DNA of 64,000 bases from Erinaceus europaeus (taxonomy: Eukaryota; Chordata; Mammalia; Eulipotyphla; Erinaceidae), in NCBI RefSeq assembly GCF_950295315.1, contig NC_080165.1, positions 4,163,734-4,227,733 on the forward strand, written 5' to 3'. The position numbers were made by a program, and so were the translations under genes. How positions within the stretch are numbered: position 1 is the first letter of the stretch; every line of letters starts with the position of its first letter. Positions 1-12,577 of the stretch are shown here, piece by piece. Under the pieces are notes generated by a model, which was given only the letters and a program-made list of their open reading frames with translations, was not told the DNA's origin and did not search any database.

Positions 1-15
1 AAATTCAACTCTAAT

Positions 16-641
16 TCTTCTTCTAGCGTTTTCCCTTCTTCCGTAGCCAGTCAACAGCGTCAGGTTGAGCCTGATGTCAAGTTTCGAGACCTCCTTTGAA
101 TCTGGAGAGGTGGCAGTCGTTGACTATGTGGGTCATAGTCTGTCTGGAGCCGCAGGGGCAGTTCGGGTCATCTCTGGCTCCCCAGCGATGGAACATAGCG
201 GCGCACCAGCCATGGCCTGTTCGATAGCCATTGAGGAGGGCCCGATCATAATGTGCTAGGTCAAAGCCAGGTTGACGCTCGCAGGGGTCTGTGATGAGGT
301 GTTTGTTCTTTACCTCAGCTGACTGCCAGCTCTGTTTCCAAGAGTCTGGAACAGAGAAGTTCAGTGTAGGCGTAGGGGACCAGACTGGATGATGAGACGT
401 CAAGCGTTGGACAGGGTGGGCGAAGATATCCGCGTATATTGGCAGGTCCGGTCGAGCGTAGACGTGGGAAATGAACTTAGATGATGCCGCATCCCGACGA
501 ATATCTGGCGGGGCGATGTTGCTAAGAACTGGCAGCCATGGAACCGGGGTGGAACGGATGGTTCCAGAAATTATCCTCATGGAGGAATATAATTTGGAAT
601 CAACCAAGTGGACATGGGGGCTACGGAACCATACTGGAGCA
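16..641 (-). mobile_element. Non-L1 LINE, 5'-truncated copy 1 (reverse-transcriptase C-terminal part)
   Basis: Read on the minus strand, the copy encodes the C-terminal end of a non-LTR retrotransposon polyprotein. It opens at an APVW motif (near 641), continues through ISGTIRSTPVPWLPVLSNIAPP, and reaches a cysteine/histidine cluster of the CPCG...QTMTHIVNDC type near the end. One in-frame TGA follows GLET (near 77); otherwise the frame is open to a TAG at about 24-26, followed at once by a short GAA-repeat tail instead of poly(A). A perfect 10-bp direct repeat, CAACTCTAAT, lies at 6-15 and 642-651, so this is a real 5'-truncated retrotransposition. The protein is not L1-like. It resembles jockey/CR1/RTE-type elements that I associate with invertebrates (from memory, clade not assigned). 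A second copy lies at 45299-45693. Confidence 0.8.
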
Positions 642-651
642 CAACTCTAAT

Positions 652-1620
652 CATAGGGTTCTACTCCAATTATACTCTCAGTATTAAAATATATGGTGGA
701 AGAAACAGAAGTTGTTAAAGCAACAGAAAACAGCTATCTCCATAAATATTTTTTCTCTCTACAGGAATTGTGCCTTTTAAGAAGGTCAGTACATGACGAA
801 TAGCACCACATCTATTAGCATAGGATGGGGGTTGATGTCAAAACTTGGAAGCCAGAGATATAGTAAAACATTTCCTCAGGTCATCAAATTTATCAGAGAC
901 ATCCAATAAACCAAGAATATCACTGATGCTAGTGGGTACATGGGTCATATTTCCCCGTGAGGTCTCAAGGGAGGATAGTTTATTCTTCACAAAGCATGGA
1001 TGGCTAAGCAGGTATAGAAATGGTATAGCATAGAACCTAAGAGTGTAAATTTTATTGAGCAGCGTCTGCCTACATCACTTATCTTTCATTCTCAGTGATA
1101 GCTATAATATTTAAGAGTCTATACAAACAAGCAAAAAGGAGCATTTTTTTCACTTCACCATAAAAAAAAAATTGAGATGATCTGACAGGGGAGATTTACT
1201 GTATCCTCAGAAATCTTATGATTTTTAGAAACAAAGTCAGAGTCCATAACAGAAGTCTCCTGTGGCAATGTATCCTGAAAAGATAATCTGAAAATACTCA
1301 GTGTTGGTCTGCCTGATGAAGTCTGCTACAGGGAAAATGTCAGAGGAAAAATCATTATACTCTTTTTTTCAGATCATTCTCGCCTTTCAAGGAAGAGAGT
1401 TCTAGTTACAAAACAAAGATGGAGTCCACTTACCTGGGAGCTAGGAGGTATGGAGCAGAACCCTGATCAAACTGTTTATGAAGTAATTATCTCAGGTGTG
1501 TCTTCTCTTGTTAAATATTTTCCAACAAAATTTGGATAAACTTTTGCAGACAGCTCTTGTGATATTTGTAATCATCTGTAACACATGCACACACAGTTGT
1601 CTCTGTAGTTTTACCATTCT
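652..1620. other. Unique AT-rich DNA, no gene recognised
   Basis: About 970 bases of AT-rich sequence with only short spurious frames. I see no repeat family, RNA gene or conserved coding pattern. Confidence 0.5.
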
Positions 1621-1635
1621 GGGATAACTTTTTCT

Positions 1636-1922
1636 TTTTTTTAATATTTATTTATTTCCTTTTGTTGCCCTTGTTTTATTGTTGTAGCTATTATTGTTGT
1701 TGTTATTGATGCCGTCGTTGTTGGATAGGACACAGAGAAATGGAGCTAGGAGGGGAAGGCAGAGAGTGGGAGAGAAAGTCAGACACCTGCAGACCTGCTT
1801 CACTGCCTGTGAAATGACTCCTCCTGTAGGAGAGGAGCCGGGGGCTTGAACCGGGATCCTTACGCCGGTCCTTGTACTTTGCGCCACATGTGCTTAACCC
1901 ACTGCGCTACCACCTGACTCCC
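1636..1922 (-). mobile_element. tRNA-derived SINE, type A (hedgehog type)
   Basis: On the minus strand this begins with a tRNA-like head (GGTTCAAGCCC B-box type) and ends in the characteristic body with CAACAAT-rich, CAACAAGGGCAACAAAA-type tail. It is flanked by an imperfect repeat GGGATAACTTTTTCT (1621-1635) and GGGATTACTTTTTCT (1923-1937), the expected L1-mediated TSD. Confidence 0.9.
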
Positions 1923-2114
1923 GGGATTACTTTTTCTAACATGACCGAGACAGAGAGGCAGAGAGAAAAGAAAAGAAAGCACAGGACTGGAACTTTCTCC
2001 TGTGCTATGGGGACTAGACTCAACCCTGGATCACAAGGGTGGCAAAGCAGCACACTATTTAAGTGAGCTATCATGCCAGATCTATAGGCATAGTTTTAAA
2101 ATCTTACATTTTGC

Positions 2115-2307
2115 TTTTTTAAAATTTATTGGATAGAGACAGAAACTGAGAGGGATGGGGGAGATAGAGAGGGAGAGAGACAAAGAGATACCTGCAGCCC
2201 TGCTTCACCACTAGCTTCCCCCCTGCAGGTGGAGACCAGGGACTGGAACCTGGGTCCTTGTGCACTGTAACATGTGTGCTCAACCAGGTGCAACACCACT
2301 CGGCCCC
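2115..2307 (-). mobile_element. tRNA-derived SINE, type B
   Basis: The minus strand reads as the second hedgehog-type SINE: a GGGGCCGAGTGGTG-like head, a B-box-like GGTTCCAGTCCC, then a CT-rich body ending in TATCCAATAAAT-type A/T-rich sequence. It is moderately diverged. Confidence 0.85.
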
Positions 2308-3730
2308 CTGTTTTGACTTTAATGACACACATTTCCCTATAACACATGTTTAAAAGTCATTCCACACACAGGGTATAAATATTTTGATATACATGTGGAA
2401 GACAGGAAGACAGCATCTTGTAACTCTTGTGTTTACAGTTTATCAGTCACGGTCTTAGAAGTTCAACAATAAAACATTTCACAAAGTAAAACTACCCTGA
2501 AGTGTCTGTTTATTGTAAGTTGTCCTTATGAAAGCATTAAGACATAGTTATTAAGCACAAACATTTTCAAAACAGAGTACATGGGAATCATTTTATTTGT
2601 ACTGTCACCAACACTTGCCAAACCTGTACTTTAGCATCCTCTGGGACCTGAGTGATGGATCAGCAGGTCATGTTACTTGGCAAATAAGACGTATGAGGAG
2701 GGGTGTGTGGTCTTCTTCACCATCACCAGTGAAGGAGCTTGGTGGATAACTGAAAAGTGGGAATGTAAAAACAGGAAGACTAAATACCACCTCATGGGTG
2801 TAGGGAGGGCTTACCGATTTGAATCCTGACACCGAAATGTTAAAAGAAATACCAGAGGTAAGCTTTTGAATTGAACTGTTACAAATGATGTTATAAATTG
2901 ACTCAGATACCTGTAAAATCTTCAGTGTATGATTTATAAAGCCTTAGACTAGGAGGGGTTTTCCTAATATAAACATTCTGGCTTAGTAAGAACCAGAAAG
3001 AAGTCGTCTCCAGCAGTGGTCTGGAGATGATGCCAGGAATGGAGACTTTCCGATAGCCTTTCACTACTTAATTCTGGCAATGGAGAATGCTTGATATTCA
3101 TAGCCCTCCTTGTAGGCTTCAAATTAAAGCTCCTATAGATCCTTTTGCTCTGTTAGCAGTGAGGTGGTTAAGTGAAAGCAAATGTTTAAAAAATTAGAAA
3201 TTCTAAATAAAAGTGACCAGCTTTATCTCTTGAAAGAATTGCATAGCAATTTAATATTCTTATGGAATTCAATGTAATATTCTTTAGTATTCAATAAGGA
3301 CAAATCAAATACACATTCAACACAGTAAAAATTGAGTTTAATTTAATGCAAATTCCTCTTTCTTAGTAATTTGGGAAAGTCGTATATGGACAAATAAAAT
3401 ATTTATGCAGAGTCAGGAACAAAGAACAGTGTGAGAGAATAAGACTCGAACATCTGAAGCCCAAGTTCAGTGTCCTCCACCACAGGCCAAAGATCTCTAA
3501 TCTCTCTCAGCCATTCTCCCTTATTCTTCTTTGCTTAATTAGATGCATGAGTAAATAAACCTAATTTAGGGCTTATGCATGTTGATAAGCATAAGCCTAA
3601 TCTTCCGTAAGAAAGAATATATCATTCTTTACATATCCTTCACCATGAGTAGATTTATATACTTTATGTTGTTGAATGATTATGTAGGATAAAAAAGTTA
3701 TAAAAAGGAGAAAGAAAAATTCTGTATCCT

Positions 3731-3801
<71 letters not shown>

Positions 3802-4170
3802 ACTCATTCAAATAAGAAGCATCTTTGACTTATTGTCAGGTAGAATTCTAAAGAAACAGAGTAAGGTTTATTTTTACTTGGAAAGAATATTTTACCTAGC
3901 CAGAAATGTTTAATGAAGCTCTCAGGTTGGAAAAATAACCATTTATAAGTAAAGTCACATCGGCAAAGTTGTGTCTCAGATATTCTGTTGGAATCTTTTT
4001 TCTTGGTTCTTGATGTACAGCAGCCTGACAATACACAATTGCACTTTTCTGAACTAGAGACTCATTACAGTATCTAGAAATGTAAGTAATTTTCCAATTT
4101 ACCAAACTGTTTATATGTAGATGGTACCATTAAAAGCCTGAATCATGAAAACAAACTGTTTTTCTACTAC
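2308..4170. other. Unique AT-rich DNA with a hexamer microsatellite
   Basis: No gene or recognisable transposon. A clean (TATATG)n run lies near 3736-3802. Short frames here are not supported by codon pattern or homology I know. Confidence 0.5.
3736..3802. repeat. (TATATG)n microsatellite
   Basis: About eleven perfect TATATG hexamers in a row. Confidence 0.95.
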
Positions 4171-4174
4171 CTGA

Positions 4175-4335
4175 ACATTATTTATTTTGGACACAGACAG
4201 AACTTGAATGGAAAGGGGGCATAGAGAGAGAGACACCTGAGCCCTATTTCATTCCTGGGAAGTTTGCCTCTGTAGATGCAGACTGTAGGCTTGAACCCTG
4301 CCCTCACCCCCATGGCCACATGGGGACTTATCAGT
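4175..4335 (-). mobile_element. Degraded SINE, type B-like
   Basis: The order of blocks (A/T start, GAGAGAGACACCTG, TTCATTCCTG, GGCTTGAACCCTG) matches type B on the minus strand, but it is heavily diverged. Confidence 0.55.
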
Positions 4336-4454
4336 ATTCGCCATGACCCATGCTCTGTACTCAGTGTTTTAGAAATTAGTCTTATTTATGATATTATAGA
4401 GAAGGAGAAATGAAAGTAACTGGATTATCTATCTATCTATATACATATATATAT

Positions 4455-5185
4455 ATATTTAATTTTTATTTATAAAATAGAAATGTTGAGAAGACCATAG
4501 GATAAGAGAGGTACAATTCCACACGATTCCCACCATCAGAACTCCATGTCCCCTCCCCTCCCCTAATAGCTTTCCTATTCTTTATCCCACTGGGAGTATG
4601 GACCCAGGATCATTGTGGGATGCAGAAGGTGGAAGGTCTGGCTTCTGTAATTGCTTCCCCACTGAACATGGGTGTTGACAGGTGGATCCATACTCCCAGC
4701 CTGTCTCTCTCTTTCCCTAGTGGGGCAGGGCTCTGGGAAAGTGGAGCTCCAGGACACATTGGTGTGGCGTCATCTGCTCTGGGAAATCAGGTTGGCATCA
4801 TGGTAGCATCTGGAACCTGGTGGCTGAAAAAGAGTTAAGATATAAAGCAGAACAAATTGTTGACTAATCCTGAACCTAAAGGCAAAAATATTACAGATGA
4901 AGATTTGGGGTCTCTGTTTTGGAAAAAATCTTGCAGGTCTATTTTAATTATACTGCAAGGAGCCCAGGACTTTACCAGTTTTTGCCTGAGCCTGACCTCT
5001 GATATACAGGTGAACCCAGGTTATTGTCAGGGGAGAAGGTGTCATATAGTTGGTAAAAGGACTAGTAAGGTGGATCAAGGGAGAGAATAGCTCCCCAAAA
5101 TGGGGAAAGTATATAATTAGTGTTAACGGTAAGCCTCATCAATTTGGTCTGGGGCCCATATTCTGCACAGGAGCCTGAGTAACCT
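4455..5185 (-). mobile_element. L1 3'-end fragment (5'-truncated)
   Basis: The T-rich start followed by the blocks ACAATTCCCACCA, GGGAGTATGGACCC, TTGCTTCCCCACTGAACATG and GTCTCTCTCTTTCCCTAGT is shared with the 3' end of the full-length L1 at 7328-15060 and with at least six other fragments here. The T-rich side lies at low coordinates, so it is antisense. No coding sequence is left. Confidence 0.85.
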
Positions 5186-5204
5186 CTACAGGTTACAGAT
5201 GCAA

Positions 5205-5400
5205 AATCTATCTATCTATTTATTTATTTAATTTTTTAAATATATTTTAATTAATTTTTAATTGGGGAATTAATGTTTTACATTCAACAGTAAGTACAAT
5301 AGTTTGTACATGCATAACATTCCCCAGTTTACCATATAACAATACAACCCCCACTAGGTCCTCTGAATCCTTCTTGGACCTGTATTTTCACCACCCACCA
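5205..5400 (-). mobile_element. Older L1-type 3'-end fragment (second subfamily)
   Basis: The block with TTTACATTCAACAGTAAGTA, GTACATGCATAACATT and AACCCCCACTAGGTCC is matched in the opposite orientation at 40000-40125, where it ends in an A-rich tail. It is a repeat tail distinct from the main L1 3' end. Confidence 0.65.
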
Positions 5401-5718
5401 AAATCTATTTTTTAATGACAGCCTTATAAGAATCTCTAAACTGCTCATTCCTGAAGGTGAAAATAGTTTAATTCATGAGACTTTTTAAGCCTTCACTGTC
5501 TTTTCTCTTTGAGAAAATATCCTTGACCACCATGCCTATTGCCCTGTCTTATTTCACTAGTCAATATTCAACTCTTTCTTAGCAAAGACAGTGGGTTGTA
5601 TAGAAAAGATCCAAAGCAAAAGGGCAACTTTGTTTCTACTGACCTGTTGTTTCATGTATCTTATACATGTGTTTGTTATCTTTGAGTTTCAGTTTCCTCA
5701 CTTATAAAGTGCACTGAA

Positions 5719-5910
5719 AGGGGGACTGGGAGGTGGCCAACCAAGTGCAGTGCTCACAGTGACATGACAAGGACCCAGGTTTAAGCAGGGACTGGGGGGG
5801 GGGGGGCTTGCACATGACACTTCACAATCTGTGAAGCAGGTCTGCAGATGTGTCTCCTTCTCTCTCCTTCTCCTGTCTCTTCTGCTTTATTATCTCTGGC
5901 CTGTTAAATA
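5719..5910 (+). mobile_element. Degraded SINE, type B
   Basis: Head GGGGGACTGGGAGGTGGCCAA, a B-box-like region, CTGTGAAGCAGGTCTGCAG, and an A-rich end that grades into a purine microsatellite. A G-run of twelve bases interrupts the middle. Confidence 0.7.
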
Positions 5911-5924
5911 AAATATAAATGATA

Positions 5925-6069
5925 AAGGAAGGGAGAGAGGAAGGAAGATAGGGAGGGAGGAAGGAAAATAGGGAGGGAGGGAGGGAAGGAAGGAAGGAAG
6001 GAAGGAAAGAAAGAAAGAAAGAAAGAAAGGAAGAAAGAAAGAAAGAAAGGAAGAAAGAAAGAAAGAAAC
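5925..6069. repeat. (GGAA)n/(GAAA)n purine microsatellite
   Basis: Tetramer repeats shift from GGAA/GGGA to GAAA along the run, on the plus strand. It follows the SINE tail at 5719-5910, from which it probably grew. Confidence 0.95.
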
Positions 6070-6237
6070 TACATACAGAAATCATGGATTCATCATGTAA
6101 GCATCAAGCCCCAGTGATAACCCTAAAGGCAATAAAAAAATTCACTTGAAATACACATACATTCTTAACTATAGCTGGGACTGTGAAAATTCCAAAACAC
6201 AACGAAGAAAATAAGGTATCTCTTACAAATAATTAAT

Positions 6238-6293
6238 ATAATATAATATAATATAATATAATATAATATAATTAATATAATATAATGGTACTT
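6238..6293. repeat. (TATAA)n microsatellite
   Basis: About eleven TATAA-type pentamers with one interruption. Confidence 0.9.
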
Positions 6294-6737
6294 TGTGTTT
6301 ATAAACAGTTTAATATAAGCTATGAAAAGATATGGTACAATTATATGGCTCATTTAATCATTTTTTTTTGTTTTCATATCATTTTTTTAAGAATCATTGA
6401 TACTGTTTCCAGGATACTTTTCTTTAAAAACAAGAAATCACCTAAAATGACAGCTCTCTAAATGGCTATTTACTTGAGACCCTTCACTTTTTATTCTCTG
6501 TTGAGATAGTGTTCTAGTCTCCCCAATCTATGGAACTCCCAATCTCTACAAAATATTCTAATTTGCATACAAAACCCCCTTTTTTATGCTTTTCACTTAC
6601 ACTTGTCAAAATCTCAGTAACAGTTAAATAGAAAATTGGCTTGAACACAACTTTTACTGGGAAGGCTGTCAGGATAAAACTGGCCAGAGAACAAGCTTCA
6701 GAGAGAACAAGTGGAGAGACCTGCTTTTCTGTTGAGG

Positions 6738-7085
6738 TGTTGCTGAGGACTTATTCTGATGCAGTCTCCGCCCCCAGGTTTTTCTATGCCCCGCTAAATC
6801 CTAGAGTGCCCCCTTTCAACCAATCCTGGCCCTACATGTCACCCCTGGTTGTCGCCCAATAAAAAGCCCCCTCACCCCTCCCCTGGCTCTCTCTGGGCTC
6901 TCGGCTCTCCCTCTCTGAGGTCTCGCTCGCTGCTCTCCCCCCCGTGGTCGGCCACTGCTGGCTGGCTCCACGTGGTCTGAACCAAACCCCCCCCCATCCT
7001 ATAATAAAGATCTGTGTACCCCTTTGCTCTGGACGTCCGCTCTCTTCTCCGCGGTGCAGCCCGACACCAGACCACCTCAACAACA
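6738..7085 (+). mobile_element. Solo LTR, class II ERV family A
   Basis: The 348-bp element begins TGTTGCTGAGGA and ends CTCAACAACA. It is flanked by a perfect 6-bp TSD TTGAGG (6732-6737 and 7086-7091), as expected for class II ERVs. It has CCAAT, an AATAAA-like site (CAATAAAAAGCC) and a second AATAAAG (near 7004) ahead of a GT/CT-rich region. The same LTR appears twice, inverted, at 19099-19443 and 19568-20738. Confidence 0.92.
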
Positions 7086-7091
7086 TTGAGG

Positions 7092-7310
7092 GGCCAGAAT
7101 GATATCAGCACATGAACATTAATACAGACGCCCCAAGAAAAATCACTGTATTGCTGAGCAACAAAGGTGGATGTGCACATTGGCACACTGAGAAAGATAC
7201 AATCATCATACATTGAATACGCACAAGTCGACAAGAGAAACTTCATCAGAAATCTGTTTGGAAGTGTGCCAGTGAAGAGAAAGGAGATGATGATTTGAAA
7301 AACTCCATTG
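7092..7310. other. Flank between LTR and L1, unrecognised
   Basis: About 220 bases continue the sequence that was split by the solo LTR. The text on both sides reads smoothly, but I recognise no gene or repeat in it. Confidence 0.4.
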
Positions 7311-7347
7311 CCCTGATCCAGCTTTCTTTCTTTTTTTTTTTTTTTAT

Positions 7348-8692
7348 TTAAATTTTTAATTTAAGAAAGGATTAGTGAACAAAAGCATAAGGTAGGAGGG
7401 GTACAACTCCACACAATTCCCACCACCCAATCCCCATAACCCACCCTCTCCCATGATAGCCTTCCCATTCTCTAGCCCTCTGGGAGCATGGACCCAGGGT
7501 CGTTGAGGGTTGCAGAAGGTAGAGGGTCTGGCTTCTGTAATTGCTTCCCCGCTGAACATGGGCGTTGACTGGTCGGTCCATACTCCCAGTCTGCCTCTCT
7601 CTTTCCCTAGTAAGGTGTGTCTCTGGGGAAGCTGAGCTCCAGGACACATTGGTGGGGTCTTCAATCCAGGGAAGCCTAGCCAGCATCCTGGTGGCATCTG
7701 GAACCTGGTGATTGAAAAGAGAGTTAACATACAAAGCCAAACAATTTGTTGAGCAAACATGGATCCCAAGATTGGAATAGTGGAGAGGAAGTGTTGGGGA
7801 GGTACTCACTGCAAACTCTAGTGTAATCCTGCTTTCAGGTATATATTTTGCAGTAGTTTATGGATACGTGTGCGCATACGCTCTCTCTCACAGAAACTGG
7901 TGTATGTCTAGGTTATGGGACTTTGTTAGAAAGTGAACTACCTGAGATGAAATTAGAGTGTACTATAAAAAGGAAAGGTCTCACCCGAGTAATGAAGCTG
8001 AAGGGTTGTCATTCCACACGTGAAGTCTCTGGATACACTCTGAGGTGAAGCATGTTGTGATGGCAATCGTTGCTTTGGTTAGGTTGTGATCGGCGGATGC
8101 AATATTATTTGGTATGGATTGGGAGAAGCATATGGGAAAGTGAGCCCTATCCATGGGTGCCAGGACTGGGGGAAGTAGGGGCTCTATAGTGAAGATGTGA
8201 GGTTCCTGCTGTCTTAGGGTTCAAAAAGACAATCAATAGTTAATATTATCATCACATTATTTGTTAATTGGGTTAACTTTGAAAAGTCCCTTTGTTATGG
8301 TTTGCTGTACAGTACCCAGTATCTTGTATATAGCTGTGCTATTGGAAGCCTCCAATCTACTTGGTCTAGGCTTTTGAGAGAGTCCGCTTATCAAATACGT
8401 AGCCTATCTATTAAAAAGATTCAGTTTGTCTCCTGAGAACCTTTGAGACATACAATTGATTTCCCCCTCTCATATTAATTAACTACTGATTTATATGTCT
8501 ACATTTTGCTAGGAGTGTACATAAACACCATTCCCATCACCAAAGGACCGTGACCCATCCCTCCCGCCCATTCCCACCCCCCGCTGGCCCAGAAAGCTAC
8601 ATGTCTACCCCTCACCACTGGGTTTTTTCTTTGGTGCCCTACTTACAATTTGATCAGGTCCTGCTTTTAGTTTCCCTTTCAGATCTTCTAAG
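7348..8692 (-). other. L1 3'UTR
   Basis: About 1.35 kb between ORF2 stop and the poly(A). The distal ~400 bases are the module most often retroposed as short truncated fragments in this window. The proximal part is matched by an older copy at 45709-46500. Confidence 0.85.
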
Positions 8693-11600
8693 TCAGCTTC
8701 TGTTGATGAGTGGGATCATCCCATACTCATCTTTAACTTTCTGACTCAGTTCACTTAACATAATTCCTTCTAGCTCTGTCCAAGATGGGTCAGAGAAGGT
8801 GGGTTCATTGTTCTTGATAGCTGCATAGTATTCCATTGTGTATATATACCACAGCTTTCTCAGCCATTCATCTGTTGTTGGGCACCTGGGTTGCTTCCAG
8901 GTTTTAGCTATTATGAATTGTGCTGCTATGAACATAGGAGTACACACCTCTTTTTGGTTGGGTGTTATGGAGTCCTTGGGGTATAACCCCAGGAGAGGAA
9001 TTATTGGGTCATATGGAAGGTCCATGTCTAGCCTTCTGAGGGTTTTCCAGACTGCTCTCCACAGAGGCTGTACCAATTTACATTCCCACCAGCAATGTAA
9101 AAGGGTTCCTCTGTCCCCACATCCTCTCCAGCATTTGTTGCTGCTGTCCTTTTTGATGTATGCCATTCTTACAGGAGTGAGGTGGTATCTTAGTGTTGTC
9201 TTAATTTGCATTTCTCTGACAATCAGTGACCTAGAGCAGTTTTTCATATGTTTGTTAGCCTTTTGGATCTCCTCTGTGGTGAGTGTTTTGTTCATTTCCT
9301 CTGCCCATTTTTGGATGGGGTCATTTGCTTTTTTGCGGCTAAGTTTGCTGAGCTCTTTATATATTTTGGTGATTAGTTTCTTGTCTGATGTCTGGCATGT
9401 GAAGATCTTCTCCCATTCTGTGAGGGGTCTCTCTGTTTGTTTAATTGTTTCTTTGGATGTGCAGAAGCTTTTCAATTTGATGTAGTCCCATTGGTTTGTT
9501 TCTACTTTGGTCTTCCTTGCAATTGGGTTTGATTCATCAAAGATATCCTTGAGGTGTAGATGGGAAAGTGTTTTACCAATGTTTTCCTCTAAGTATTTGA
9601 TTGTTTCTGGTCTGACATCTAGGTCTTTGATCCATTTGGAGTTGATTTTTGTTTCTGGTGAGATAAAGTGGTTCAATTTCATTCTTCTGCATGTTTCAAC
9701 CCAGTTTTCCCAGCACCATTTATTGAAGAGAGCCTCCTTCTTCCATTTAATCCTTTGGGCCCCCTTATCAAAGATTAGATGCCCATAGGTGTTGGGATTT
9801 ACTTCTGGGCTTTCAATTCTGTTCCACTGGTCTGTGTGCCTATTTTTGTTCCAGTACCATGCTGTTTTGATGATGATGGCTTTATAATATAGTTTAAGGT
9901 CTGGGAGTGTGATGCCTCCATTTCTGTTTCTTTTCCTCAAGATGGTTTTGGCAATTCTAGGTGTTTTCAGGTTCCAGATAAATGATTGTAGTGTTTGTTC
10001 TATTCTCTTAAAGAAGCTTGGTGGAACTTTGATGGGTATTGCATTAAATTTGTATATGGCTCTGGGGAGAATGTTCATTTTGATGATATTTATTCTTCCA
10101 ATCCATGAGCATGGGATATCTTTCCATTTCTTGGTATCAGTTTCTATCTCCTTGAGTAGCGACTCATAGTTTTCAGCATACAAGTCTTTCACTTCTTTGG
10201 TCAACTTTATTCCTAGGTATTTGATTGATTTTGCTGAAACAGTGAATGGGAGTGATTTCTGGATGTCTTCTTCTTCAGATTTAGTGTTTGCATAAAGAAA
10301 TGCCACTGATTTTTGTACATTGATTTTGTAGCCTGATACCTTGCTATATTGCCTAACAACTTCCAGTAATTTTCTACTGGATTCTTTAGGTCTTTCTATG
10401 TATACTATCATATCATCTGCAAATAGTGAGAGCTTGACTTCTTCCCTTCCAATCTGTATCCCTTTGATTTCTTTCTCTTGCCTGATTGCTATGGCAAGAA
10501 CTTCCAATACTATGTTGAAGAGTAACGGTGACAGTGGGCAGCCCTGTCTAGTCCCTGATCTGAGGGGGAATGCTTTCAGCTTCTCTCCATTGAGTATGAT
10601 GTTGGCTGTAGGTTTGCTATATATAGACTCCACTATCTTGAGGAATTTCCCATCTATTCCCATTTTTTGTAGAGTTTTGAGCATGAATGGGTGTTGGATT
10701 TTGTCAAAGGCTTTCTCTGCATCTATTGAGATAATCATGTGGTTTTTGGCTTTGCTTTTATTGATGTGATGAATGACATTGATTGATTTACGGATGTTGA
10801 ACCAGCCTTGCATTCCTGGGATGAATCCCACTTGGTCATGATGAACAATCTTTTTGATGTGTTGCTGTATCCGGTTGGCCAAGATCTTGTTTAATATTTT
10901 GGCATCTATGTTCATCAGAGATATTGGTCTGTAGTTTTCCTTTTTTGTTCTGTCCCTATCAGCTTTTGGTATCAGGGTGATGTTGGCTTCATAAAAGGTG
11001 GAAGGGAGTATTCCTGTTTCTTCAATCTTATGGAATAGCTTAAGAAGTATGGGTATTAACTGTTTCCTGAAAGTTTTGTAGAATTCGTTTGTGAAGCCAT
11101 CTGGTCCAGGACTTTTGTTGTTGGGGAGATTCTTAATAACGGTTTCAATTTCTTTGTCTGTGATTGGTGCATTTAGATTTTGTAGTTCTTCTTGGTTCAG
11201 TTTTGGAAGTGCATAGGTTTCTAGGAATTGTTCCATTTCTTCCAGATTCTCTAGCTTGGTGGCATATAGTTCTTTATAGAAGTTTCGCAGAATTCTCTGG
11301 ATTTCTGTGGTGTCAGTTGTGATATCTCCTGTATCGTTGACAATTCTATTAATTTGAGTCTTCTCTCTTTTTTGTTTGGTGAGTCTGGCTAGGGGTTTGT
11401 CAATTTTGTTTAATCTTTCAAAGAACCAACATTTGGCTTCATTGATCTTTTGTATGGTTCTTTTATTTTCGATGTTGTTTATTTCTGCTCTAACTTTAGT
11501 GATTTCTGTCCTTCTGGTTGCTTTAGGGTTCCTTTGTTCCTCTTCCTCTAAGTCCTTGAGGTCTGTAGTAAGTTCGTTCATTTGGGCTTCTTCTTGGTGT

Positions 11601-12517
11601 TTAATATGTGATTGTATAGCTATAAGTTTCCCTCTCAGTACTGCTTTAGCTGTGTCCCAAATATTTTGATAGGTTGTGTCTTCATTTTCATTAGTTTCCA
11701 GGAACATTTGAATTTCCTGTTTGAGTGAGTGTCTGACCCAGTGGTTCTTAAGGAGCATGTTGTTTAGTTTCCAAATTCTATGTCTTTTAATAATTTTCTG
11801 TTTGTTGTTAAAAGTTAGTTTTACTCCACTGTGGTCTGAGAAGATACTTGGGATGATTTCAATGCTCTTGAATTTATTGATGCTGTCTTTGTGACCTAAC
11901 ATGTGGTCTATCCTTGAGTATGTGTTGTGTGGATTTGAAAAGAAGGTGTATTCCAGTTTTTTGGGGTGGAGGAGTCTGAAAATGTCCAAGAGGTCTAGTC
12001 TGTCAATCTCTTCATTCAATTCTCTTATATCTTTATTGGTTCTCTTCTTTGTTGATCTGTCTAAGTGTGAGAGTGGGGTATTGAAGTCTCCCACTATTAT
12101 TGTATTACTATTGATGTATTTTTGAAATTCTTTCAATAGGTGTTTAATGTATTTAGATGGTCCCTCGTTGGGTGCATAGATGTTAATAATTGTTAAGTCT
12201 TCTTGGCTGATTGATCCTCTTATCATTATGTAATGTCCTTGCCTATCTTTTATTACTTTATTTAATTTAAAATCTATCGTGTCTGAGATGAGAATGGCTG
12301 TTCCTGCCCTTTTTTGTGGACCGTTAGCCTGTATGATAGTTTTCCATCCTTTCACTTTAAGTCTGTGTTTATCTTGTTGTGACAGATGGGATTCTTGCAA
12401 GCAGCATATGGTTGGGTTATGTTTTCTGATCCATCCCCCCACCCTGTGCCTTTTGATGGGTGAGTTTAAGCCATTGACATTTATTGATATTATGGATTTA
12501 ATGTATTGTAGTGCCAT
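8693..12517 (-). CDS. L1 ORF2: L1 ORF2 protein (endonuclease / reverse transcriptase)
   Basis: Encodes 1274 residues from the ATG at 12517. A longer frame starts at a TTG five codons upstream, but the ATG puts the endonuclease start where L1 ORF2 proteins usually begin, and human ORF2p is of similar length (1275). The N-terminal endonuclease keeps its catalytic pattern: N13 in INVNG, E42 in QESH, GDFN near 143, RIDHM near 205 and SDH near 230. The central reverse transcriptase has a PGPDGF block and the FADD active-site motif near residue 700. A C-terminal CX3CX7HX4C cluster lies in the NKCWRGCGD region. The protein nicks target DNA and primes reverse transcription on its own RNA in the nucleus. 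No stop or frameshift is present. Confidence 0.97.
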   Translation of the reverse strand: MALQYIKSIISINVNGLNSPIKRHRVGGWIRKHNPTICCLQESHLSQQDKHRLKVKGWKTIIQANGPQKRAGTAILISDTIDFKLNKVIKDRQGHYIMIRGSISQEDLTIINIYAPNEGPSKYIKHLLKEFQKYINSNTIIVGDFNTPLSHLDRSTKKRTNKDIRELNEEIDRLDLLDIFRLLHPKKLEYTFFSNPHNTYSRIDHMLGHKDSINKFKSIEIIPSIFSDHSGVKLTFNNKQKIIKRHRIWKLNNMLLKNHWVRHSLKQEIQMFLETNENEDTTYQNIWDTAKAVLRGKLIAIQSHIKHQEEAQMNELTTDLKDLEEEEQRNPKATRRTEITKVRAEINNIENKRTIQKINEAKCWFFERLNKIDKPLARLTKQKREKTQINRIVNDTGDITTDTTEIQRILRNFYKELYATKLENLEEMEQFLETYALPKLNQEELQNLNAPITDKEIETVIKNLPNNKSPGPDGFTNEFYKTFRKQLIPILLKLFHKIEETGILPSTFYEANITLIPKADRDRTKKENYRPISLMNIDAKILNKILANRIQQHIKKIVHHDQVGFIPGMQGWFNIRKSINVIHHINKSKAKNHMIISIDAEKAFDKIQHPFMLKTLQKMGIDGKFLKIVESIYSKPTANIILNGEKLKAFPLRSGTRQGCPLSPLLFNIVLEVLAIAIRQEKEIKGIQIGREEVKLSLFADDMIVYIERPKESSRKLLEVVRQYSKVSGYKINVQKSVAFLYANTKSEEEDIQKSLPFTVSAKSIKYLGIKLTKEVKDLYAENYESLLKEIETDTKKWKDIPCSWIGRINIIKMNILPRAIYKFNAIPIKVPPSFFKRIEQTLQSFIWNLKTPRIAKTILRKRNRNGGITLPDLKLYYKAIIIKTAWYWNKNRHTDQWNRIESPEVNPNTYGHLIFDKGAQRIKWKKEALFNKWCWENWVETCRRMKLNHFISPETKINSKWIKDLDVRPETIKYLEENIGKTLSHLHLKDIFDESNPIARKTKVETNQWDYIKLKSFCTSKETIKQTERPLTEWEKIFTCQTSDKKLITKIYKELSKLSRKKANDPIQKWAEEMNKTLTTEEIQKANKHMKNCSRSLIVREMQIKTTLRYHLTPVRMAYIKKDSSNKCWRGCGDRGTLLHCWWECKLVQPLWRAVWKTLRRLDMDLPYDPIIPLLGLYPKDSITPNQKEVCTPMFIAAQFIIAKTWKQPRCPTTDEWLRKLWYIYTMEYYAAIKNNEPTFSDPSWTELEGIMLSELSQKVKDEYGMIPLINRS

Positions 12518-12577
12518 TGTTCTAAAAAACAATTTGTTTGCTCTGATATATTACAAGTATTATAGTGATGTTCTTGT

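Noticed and set aside
5822..6085. Frame of Phe, Leu and Ser residues (also 32828-33078)
   Set aside because: Translation of purine-rich tetramer microsatellites.
8838..12125. Plus-strand frames of 70-215 codons opposite the L1
   Set aside because: They are shadows of ORF2 on the other strand, with no independent signal.
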